DNA of 64,000 nt from Streptomyces ortus (GTDB taxonomy: Bacteria > Actinomycetota > Actinomycetes > Streptomycetales > Streptomycetaceae), in the NCBI RefSeq assembly GCF_026341275.1, contig NZ_JAIFZO010000002.1, forward strand, positions 7,470,118 to 7,534,117, written 5' to 3'. The notes beneath the pieces were generated by a model. It had not been told where the DNA came from, did no database searches, and saw only the letters and a list, made by a program, of their open reading frames with translations. The translations under genes were made by a program, and so were the position numbers. This document shows, one piece after another, positions 58,914 through 64,000 of this stretch. The stretch's first letter is position 1, and each line of letters opens with the position of its first letter.

Positions 58914-58979
58914 CCGGCGCGCCCACCGGGTCACCGCCACCGGGTCATGCCACGGGGGCTCCGCCCCCGGACCCCCGTT

Positions 58980-59028
58980 GCGCAGTTCCCCGCGCCCCCA
59001 AAAAAACGTGCGCAGTTCCCCGCGCCCC
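58980..59028. repeat. Two copies of the 19-bp GC-rich intergenic repeat
   Basis: GCGCAGTTCCCCGCGCCCC occurs at 58980-58998 and 59010-59028, separated by an A-rich spacer. It is the same element as at 38930-39012 with one variable base. The second copy touches the tetR stop codon. Confidence 0.85.
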
Positions 59029-59600
59029 TACAGGGCGCCCGTCCCCTCCCACCGGACCGCGTGCAGTGCCACCAGTAGGCGCCATACCTTGTGGGCCGTT
59101 TCCTCCGGGGTGCCTTCCAGCAGGTTGTGGAGCCAGTCGGCCAGGACGCCCGCGAAGGTCGCGGTGACGGCGGAGGCGATCAGGGCCGCCTCGGGGGCGC
59201 CGGCGAGTTCGCGTTCCGCGCGGCTGCGGGCGCGCAGGTCCTGGTGGAGGACGCGGCCCAGCGGGCCGCCGCCGCCCGGCGTCAGCAGGGCGCGGTACAG
59301 CGGGGCGTGCGGAGGCAGGCCGGCGAAGAACGCGAGCAGGGCGTCAGGTGCCGACCTGGGATCGGGCCTGCCCCGCCACGCGTGCAGGGCGTCCACGGCA
59401 TCGCGTACGACATCGGCGCAGGCGTCGACGGCCAGCGCCTCCAGGTCGGCGTAGTGCAGATAGAACGTGGCCCGGCCCACCCCGGCCGCGCGCACCAGCG
59501 ACGCGACGCTCACCTCGGTCAGCGGCCGTCGGGCGCACTCGTCGAGGAGGGCCCGGCGCAGCTTGGCCCGGGTGCGCTCGGCCCGGGGGTCGGAGGTCAC
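59028..59600 (-). CDS. TetR-family regulator paired with a DUF1304 gene
   Basis: The 190-residue TetR protein has a helix-turn-helix RAKLRRALLDECARRPLTEV and VRAAGVGRATFYLHYADLEA. The ligand domain ends WRLLVALHAVRW. Its GTG overlaps the stop of the membrane-protein gene by 4 nt, so both are expressed together. It likely binds the triple TGGAC/GTCCA sites at 60017-60072 and represses its own operon. Confidence 0.85.
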   Translation of the reverse strand: MTSDPRAERTRAKLRRALLDECARRPLTEVSVASLVRAAGVGRATFYLHYADLEALAVDACADVVRDAVDALHAWRGRPDPRSAPDALLAFFAGLPPHAPLYRALLTPGGGGPLGRVLHQDLRARSRAERELAGAPEAALIASAVTATFAGVLADWLHNLLEGTPEETAHKVWRLLVALHAVRWEGTGAL

Positions 59601-59959
59601 CGGGCGACGAGGACGGCGGCGAGGGCCAGCGCACCCGGCAGGGCCTGCGCGAACAGGATGCGCCGGTTCGCGGTCACCGTGCCGTACACGCCGGCGACCA
59701 CCACGCACACCAGGAAGAAGACCTGGGCCTGGAACCCCGTCGGGTCGTCGGCGACCAGGCCCCAGACGAGCCCGGCCGCGAGGAACCCGTTGTAGAGACC
59801 CTGGTTGGCGGCGAGCGGGGCGGTGGCCCGCGCCATCCCGGGCTCGAACCCGTGCAGCCCGCGCCCCGGCTTCCGCTCCCACAGGAACATCTCCAGGACC
59901 AGGATGTAGACGTGCAGCGCGGCGACGAGACCGACGAGCACGTTCGCGAGTGCCTGCAT
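59597..59959 (-). CDS. DUF1304 small membrane protein
   Basis: The 120-residue protein has four hydrophobic helices (NVLVGLVAALHVYILVLEMF; NQGLYNGFLAAGLVWGLV; VFFLVCVVVAGVYGTV; ALPGALALAAVLVAR) and the family features Y-I-L-x-L-E-M and ANQGLYNGFLA. It resides in the cell membrane. The family has no known function; TetR control suggests induction by a small molecule. Confidence 0.85.
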   Translation of the reverse strand: MQALANVLVGLVAALHVYILVLEMFLWERKPGRGLHGFEPGMARATAPLAANQGLYNGFLAAGLVWGLVADDPTGFQAQVFFLVCVVVAGVYGTVTANRRILFAQALPGALALAAVLVAR

Positions 59960-60016
59960 GGGGGTGAGCTCCTAGGCGACCGGGATCGCGATCGGGACCG
60001 TGATCCTCATTCATCC

Positions 60017-60072
60017 TGGACGGCTGTCCAGGTTTCTTGGACGAGTGTCCACTATTTATGGACAGCTGTCCA
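60017..60072. promoter_or_regulatory. Three TetR-type operators at exact 21-bp spacing
   Basis: TGGACGGCTGTCCA (60017-60030), TGGACGAGTGTCCA (60038-60051) and TGGACAGCTGTCCA (60059-60072) share perfect outer arms, and the third is a full palindrome. Starts are 21 bp apart, two helical turns, so bound dimers would line one DNA face. They precede the DUF1304-tetR operon by 58 nt. Confidence 0.8.
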
Positions 60073-60131
60073 GGAAGCTCCCCCGGGGGGCAGCCGTCGG
60101 CAGCGCCGCCGCGCACCACCAGGTCACCGCC

Positions 60132-61400
60132 CTACCGCTTCGGGGCGGCCCGCCGCAGGTTCAGCGCGCGCAGCGCCAGTTGCATCTCGAACTGGGCCGT
60201 CGGGTCGTGGAGCCGGTCGCCGAACAGTTCGTCCAACTGCCGCATGCGATAGCGGACCGTCTGCGGATGGACGGCGAGCCGCGCCGCGACCTCGCTCGCG
60301 TTGTGGCCGCACTCCAGCCAGGAGAGCAGTGTCTCCGCCAGCCGCTCCCGCTGCGGCAGCCGCACCCGGTCCAGGGGCCGCAGATGCCGGTCGGCCATCG
60401 CGTCCACCAGGGCCTCGTCACGGAACAGCAGCAACGTGGCCAGATGGTCCCGGCACCGCACCAGCCGCGTGTCGGGCAGCACACCCCGCCGGGCGAGGTC
60501 CAGTGCCTCGGTGGCCCACCGCAGCGACCTGGCCCCTTCCTGGAGCGCGACGTTGGGGCCCATGGCGGCCCGCAACCCCTGCAGCGCTCCCGCGACGGCC
60601 CGCGCCCGGCCGGGGCCCTCGGGGTCGGGCACCACCAGCACGGCGGGCCGCACGTCGAACCGTGCCAGGAACTCCGGCGGCACGATGGGCGGCGGCCCCG
60701 CGGCCCGTGAGCCGCGGTCGATGACGACCACGGCCAGCGAACGGGGCACCGGCCACTGCGCGGTGTGCGCCAGCTCGGTGAGGGCCGCGACCGACGCGGG
60801 CGGATCCACGATCAGCAGATCGATCAGCCGCGTACGCCGCTGCCGCAGCTCACCCGCCGCGTGCAGCCGCGCCTCCGTGTACCCGGTCGTCGTCGCGGCG
60901 GCCATCTGGTCGAGGTGCAGGAACAGGGCCTCGCCGAAGGCGGCCAGCACATGACGCGGCAGCAGATCGGCGTCGACCAGGGCGTTGATCCGGCGCCAGG
61001 CCACCCGCGCACCGAGACGCAGCGCCGACTGGAACGCGTCGAGACTGCGCCCTTCGTCGGCCTCGCCCCGGCCGATGCGCTGGTAGGTCGCCCGCACCGG
61101 CTCCCCGTCGCCGTCCGGCTCGGCCATCCGCTGCAGGAACCCCTGCAGGGCGTGCTCCACCCCCTGGTGCACGACCTGCATGTACGTGTCGTCCGTCGGC
61201 CGCGCGTACTCCGGGATCTCGGTCCTGATCGCCCGCACGACCTCTTCGGTGATGTCGGCGAAGAACGGCCTGAGCTGGTCGTGCAGACCCGAGGGGAACG
61301 ACTTGAACGGGCCGTCCACCGCGTCGGCGACACCGGTGGCGGTCACCGCCGTCACCGCCGTCATCGTGGCCTCGCTCGCCGGTATGCGGAATCCGTTCAC
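60132..61400 (-). CDS. PucR/CdaR-type transcriptional regulator
   Basis: The 422-residue regulator has a helical N-terminal sensor half, a GGDEF-like central part (RSLAVVVIDRGSRAAG onward) and a C-terminal PucR helix-turn-helix (LLSWLECGHNASEVAARLAV, HPQTVRYRMRQLDELFG). GTG at 61400 follows GGAAGGAG. It lies 107 nt from the MFS exporter gene on the same strand. Paired inverted repeats at 61500-61541 lie upstream. It may control the exporter or the FAAL gene, but the ligand is unknown. Confidence 0.85.
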   Translation of the reverse strand: MNGFRIPASEATMTAVTAVTATGVADAVDGPFKSFPSGLHDQLRPFFADITEEVVRAIRTEIPEYARPTDDTYMQVVHQGVEHALQGFLQRMAEPDGDGEPVRATYQRIGRGEADEGRSLDAFQSALRLGARVAWRRINALVDADLLPRHVLAAFGEALFLHLDQMAAATTTGYTEARLHAAGELRQRRTRLIDLLIVDPPASVAALTELAHTAQWPVPRSLAVVVIDRGSRAAGPPPIVPPEFLARFDVRPAVLVVPDPEGPGRARAVAGALQGLRAAMGPNVALQEGARSLRWATEALDLARRGVLPDTRLVRCRDHLATLLLFRDEALVDAMADRHLRPLDRVRLPQRERLAETLLSWLECGHNASEVAARLAVHPQTVRYRMRQLDELFGDRLHDPTAQFEMQLALRALNLRRAAPKR

Positions 61401-61499
61401 GCGGCGGCTCCTTCCGCACACGGGAAGTGGGGCACACCGACGTTACCCGCGCGGATTCCGCCCAGCTTCATCGCCGGCTGACAGAGACGCACCCGCGAC

Positions 61500-61541
61500 T
61501 TGTCATTTCATGACAACGGGCCTTGTCCCTTCATGACAAGG
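61500..61541. promoter_or_regulatory. Two inverted repeats upstream of the PucR-type gene
   Basis: TTGTCAT-TTC-ATGACAA (61500-61516) and CCTTGTC-CCTTCAT-GACAAGG (61521-61541) each have perfect 7-bp arms and share TTCATGACAA, repeated 23 bp apart. They overlap the 3' end of the exporter gene (stop at 61508). They may be operators for the regulator or a double transcription stop. Confidence 0.45.
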
Positions 61542-62959
61542 GGAGTCCTGGAGCGCGCCACGGTCCGCCGTGGCCGCCGATGACGGCCGCGGCGCCGCAG
61601 CGTCAGCAACGTCACCAGCGCGCCCGCCAGTACGCAGCACGCCGCGATCCGCAGTCCCAGGTCGTACCCCGCCAGGAAGGCGTCCCGAGGGTCGGCCCCC
61701 GACCGCAGTTCGGACCGCTCGCGCCGGGTGAGGACCACACCCACCAGGACCACCCCGAACACCCCGGAGACCTCGCGCGCCGCGCTCACCAGACCCGTCG
61801 CCATGCCCATCCCGTCCTCCGGGACCCGGAGCAGGGAACGCACCGTCAGGGGAGTGGTGAGCGCGGAACCCCAGCCGATCATCAGCAGCCCCGGCTGCGG
61901 ATCCCAGTAGCCGGCCCCCGCGCCCACGCCCGAGACGTACAGCAGGCCGACCGCCACCAGACCGAGGCCGCCCGCGATCGAGACGTGGGCGCCGAGCGCG
62001 CGGGCCGCCCGTTCGGCCACCGGCGTCCCGAGCAGCAGCGCGCCCGCCAGCGGCAGAAAGGCCAGCCCCGCCCCGGTGGGGGAGAAGCCCAGTACCCGCT
62101 GGAGATAGAGGGCGGTGAAGAAGAACACCCCGTTGACGCCGATGCCCCACAGCACCTGCGCGAGGATTCCGCCGGAGAGGAACCGGTCGCGCAGCAGCCG
62201 CAGTTCGACGAGGGGGCGCGCGGTCCTGGCCTCCACGAGGACGAACACGCAGGCGGCGACCGCCGAGACCGCCAGGCACTGCGGCACGGGCGCGGCGGTG
62301 AAGCCGTGTTCCTGGCCGTGCACGAGCCCGTACGTGAGCAGGTAAAGCGCGAGTACGGACAGCAGTACGCCGGGCACGTCGAGGCCGCGGCGGCGGGGCG
62401 CGGACCCGGCGGGCACGGCCGGCATCAGCAGCAGGGCGAGCACGCCGAAGGGGATGTTCAGCGTGAACACCCCTTCCCAGCCCCACCGTTCGGTGACGAA
62501 GCCGCCCACCACGGGCCCCAGCGCCAGGGCCACGGCCAGCGCCGCCGTCCACAGCCCGACGGCCGTCGAGCGAAGCCGGGCGGGCAGGTCCACCGCGATG
62601 ACGGCCAGCGAGGCCGGGATGACCAGCGCTGCCCCGGCCCCCTGCACCGTACGGGCCGCTGTCAGCGAGCCCCCGCTGTCCGCGAGGGCGCACGCCGCCG
62701 AGGACGCCGTGAAGACGACGATCCCGGTGGCCAGCACCGGCCCGCGTCCGCACAGATCGGTCAGCCGGCCGCCGGGCAGCAGCAGTGCGCCGAAACTGAG
62801 CACGTAGCCGGCGGCCACCCACTCCAGGTCCGGGACCGTCAGGCCCAGTTCGCGCTGCACGGTCGGCAGGGCGACGTTGATGACCGTGTTGTCGAGCGTC
62901 GTGATGAAGCCGGTCAGGGTGAGCAGGGAGAACAGCGCCAACAGCCGTGCACGTCCCAC
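61508..62959 (-). CDS. MFS drug/metabolite exporter (DHA2 type)
   Basis: The 483-residue major-facilitator protein has about 14 helices. It carries motif A-like LPGGRLTDLCGRGPVLATG, the antiporter motif C region ALGPVVGGFVTERWGWEGVF and N-terminal LDNTVINVALPTVQREL, typical of EmrB/QacA-like proton antiporters. GTG at 62959 follows GGAAGGAG. It is divergent from the FAAL gene, so export of that pathway's product is plausible. Confidence 0.88.
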   Translation of the reverse strand: MGRARLLALFSLLTLTGFITTLDNTVINVALPTVQRELGLTVPDLEWVAAGYVLSFGALLLPGGRLTDLCGRGPVLATGIVVFTASSAACALADSGGSLTAARTVQGAGAALVIPASLAVIAVDLPARLRSTAVGLWTAALAVALALGPVVGGFVTERWGWEGVFTLNIPFGVLALLLMPAVPAGSAPRRRGLDVPGVLLSVLALYLLTYGLVHGQEHGFTAAPVPQCLAVSAVAACVFVLVEARTARPLVELRLLRDRFLSGGILAQVLWGIGVNGVFFFTALYLQRVLGFSPTGAGLAFLPLAGALLLGTPVAERAARALGAHVSIAGGLGLVAVGLLYVSGVGAGAGYWDPQPGLLMIGWGSALTTPLTVRSLLRVPEDGMGMATGLVSAAREVSGVFGVVLVGVVLTRRERSELRSGADPRDAFLAGYDLGLRIAACCVLAGALVTLLTLRRRGRHRRPRRTVARSRTPLVMKGQGPLS

Positions 62960-63270
62960 CGGACGCTCCTTCCGCGTCGCACGGTCGGTCCGCACGGATT
63001 GTCGGCGGAGCGGGGGCGTCCGGGCTCTGGTCCGCGGCACGCAATCGGCTCCCCACTTTTGTCAGGGAACTGACAGAACGCGCGAGTCGAACTGTCAGCA
63101 CGTCCTCTAACCCACCGGCGGCCCGCGGGCGGAACCTGGGGGACCGCTCCAAGCCGGTGCCCGCCCCACCGGGCACCGGCTCGGCGCGCCCCGAAGCACT
63201 CCGCCCCGAAGCGCCCCGCCCAGCTCCGCTCCCCCCGCCCAGCTCCGCCGCCGACCCTGTTGGAGCCGCC
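62960..63270. promoter_or_regulatory. Divergent control region between exporter and acyl-AMP ligase
   Basis: This 311-bp gap holds TGTCAG-GGAA-CTGACA (63060-63075, perfect 6-bp arms) and a further half-site CTGTCAG (63092-63098). The right part is very GC-rich with repeated CGCCCAGCTCCGC blocks around 63217-63248. No gene is evident in it. Confidence 0.5.
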
Positions 63271-64000
63271 ATGACCTCCGGAGCCGCCATGAACTCCGCC
63301 GGGCCCGCCGCCGACGAAGCCTCCCTCACGGACCATCTGCGGCACTGGGCCGAACACCGTCCCCAGCAGCGCGCCTTCAGCCATGTCGCCTTCCCGGACG
63401 GCGCTTCCGGCGCTCTGCACCGCACACTCGGCTGGCGGGCCCTGGACGCCCGGGCCGCAGCGGTGGCGGCCCGCCTCGCGACCGTCGCGTCCCCCGGCGA
63501 CCGGGCCGCCCTCGTGTTGCCGCAGGGTCTGGACTACGTCGCCGGGTTCCTCGGGTGTCTGTACGCCGGCGTCATCGCCGTACCCCTCTTCGGGCCCGAA
63601 CTCCCAGGCCACGAAGGGCGTCTCGCCGCCGTCCTCGCCGACTGCGAACCGGCCTGTCTGCTCGCCGGCTCCACCGCGACTCCCGCGATCCGCGACTTCG
63701 TACGGGACCGCCGGCTCCCGGACGTCCCGGTGATCCCCGTCGACCAACTCCCCTTGCGGTGGCACGAGTTGCGCCCAAGCGGGGACGGCGGCCGACCGGA
63801 TTCGAGTCCGGTTTCGAGCGTGGAGCCGAGCCCGGATTCGAGTGCCGGGTCGCGCCCGGGGTGGAGTCCGGCAGTGAGGCCGCGGCCCGACGATGTCGCG
63901 TACCTCCAGTACACCTCCGGCTCCACCCGCACCCCGGCCGGCGTGATGATCAGCCACGCCAACGTCGTCGCCAACGCCCGCCAGGCACTGGCCGCGTTCG
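63271..64000 (+). CDS. Fatty acyl-AMP ligase / acyl-CoA-synthetase-like enzyme, 5' part
   Basis: The visible 243 codons encode an adenylating-enzyme N-terminus: FLGCLYAGVIAVPLFGP and the ATP motif YLQYTSGSTRTPAGVMISHANV. The opening DHLRHWAEHRPQQRAFSHV matches FadD32-like fatty acyl-AMP ligases that load fatty acids on acyl carrier proteins of PKS/NRPS lines. A Ser/Pro-rich insert with a repeated CCGGATTCGAGT (63796 and 63832) precedes the ATP motif. Two in-frame ATGs (63271 and 63289) lie in duplicated GGAGCCGCCATGA units. The gene continues beyond the window. Confidence 0.82.
   Translation, partial: MTSGAAMNSAGPAADEASLTDHLRHWAEHRPQQRAFSHVAFPDGASGALHRTLGWRALDARAAAVAARLATVASPGDRAALVLPQGLDYVAGFLGCLYAGVIAVPLFGPELPGHEGRLAAVLADCEPACLLAGSTATPAIRDFVRDRRLPDVPVIPVDQLPLRWHELRPSGDGGRPDSSPVSSVEPSPDSSAGSRPGWSPAVRPRPDDVAYLQYTSGSTRTPAGVMISHANVVANARQALAAF

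Noticed and set aside
56721..58940. Leftward frame of about 740 codons across two genes
   Set aside because: It is antisense to the GlxA-type regulator and frameshifted from the oxidoreductase. No domain is recognisable in its translation.

Overview
The window is high-GC DNA with the codon use, GTG starts, 4-bp ATGA/GTGA gene overlaps, secreted CAZymes and regulator-rich layout typical of a Streptomyces chromosome. Everything is chromosomal in character. I saw no insertion sequence, integrase, CRISPR array, rRNA or tRNA. Two repeated intergenic elements (about 39.0 and 59.0 kb, with one reversed relative near 30.5 kb) look like the short GC-rich repeats common in this genus.

Layout. 0-3 kb: the 5' tip of a gene, a decayed two-component system, then a membrane protein and YtrA-type GntR regulator behind a clear inverted-repeat operator, and a TetR gene. 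3-6.3 kb: a large split-barrel/ferredoxin-reductase/2Fe-2S fusion flavoenzyme and an alpha/beta hydrolase. 6.3-13.1 kb: an orphan squalene/phytoene synthase, a membrane-anchored AA10 LPMO, and an osmoprotectant-type ABC transporter whose ATPase lies apart from its permease and binding-protein genes. 13.1-29 kb: the metabolic core. lutCBA, rhaB, a fused aldolase/dehydrogenase and rhaI run leftward. A rhamnose ABC transporter, rhaM, a secreted beta-propeller enzyme and a LacI regulator run rightward. Both divergent promoters carry a LacI-like operator just downstream of the predicted transcription start. Together these genes predict capture of rhamnose, its conversion to DHAP and lactaldehyde, then lactate, then pyruvate.

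29-40 kb holds single genes: a peptidase-like hydrolase, an SDR, a Cys-rich pentapeptide protein, a CYP102B-like P450 with a divergent TetR gene, an iron-box-controlled DUF2470 protein, a FUSC-like membrane protein, an FBP-type zinc-finger protein and a phosphotransferase. 40-52 kb: a beta-glucoside operon (binding protein, two permeases, GH1) with a divergent ROK regulator, and 7 kb away a GH16/CBM13 laminarinase whose promoter carries a related 23-bp operator; this suggests a beta-1,3-glucan regulon. Between them, around 47.8 kb, is a strongly structured non-coding region that looks like a 6S-like small RNA gene.

52-64 kb: a VanZ-like protein, a DUF4230 protein, an orphan ChvE-like sugar-binding lipoprotein of lower GC, a DM13 protein, a STAS anti-sigma antagonist, a quinone-type oxidoreductase, a GlxA-type AraC regulator, a TetR/DUF1304 pair behind three operators spaced exactly 21 bp apart, a PucR-type regulator, an MFS exporter, and the start of a fatty acyl-AMP ligase that may open a biosynthetic cluster to the right.
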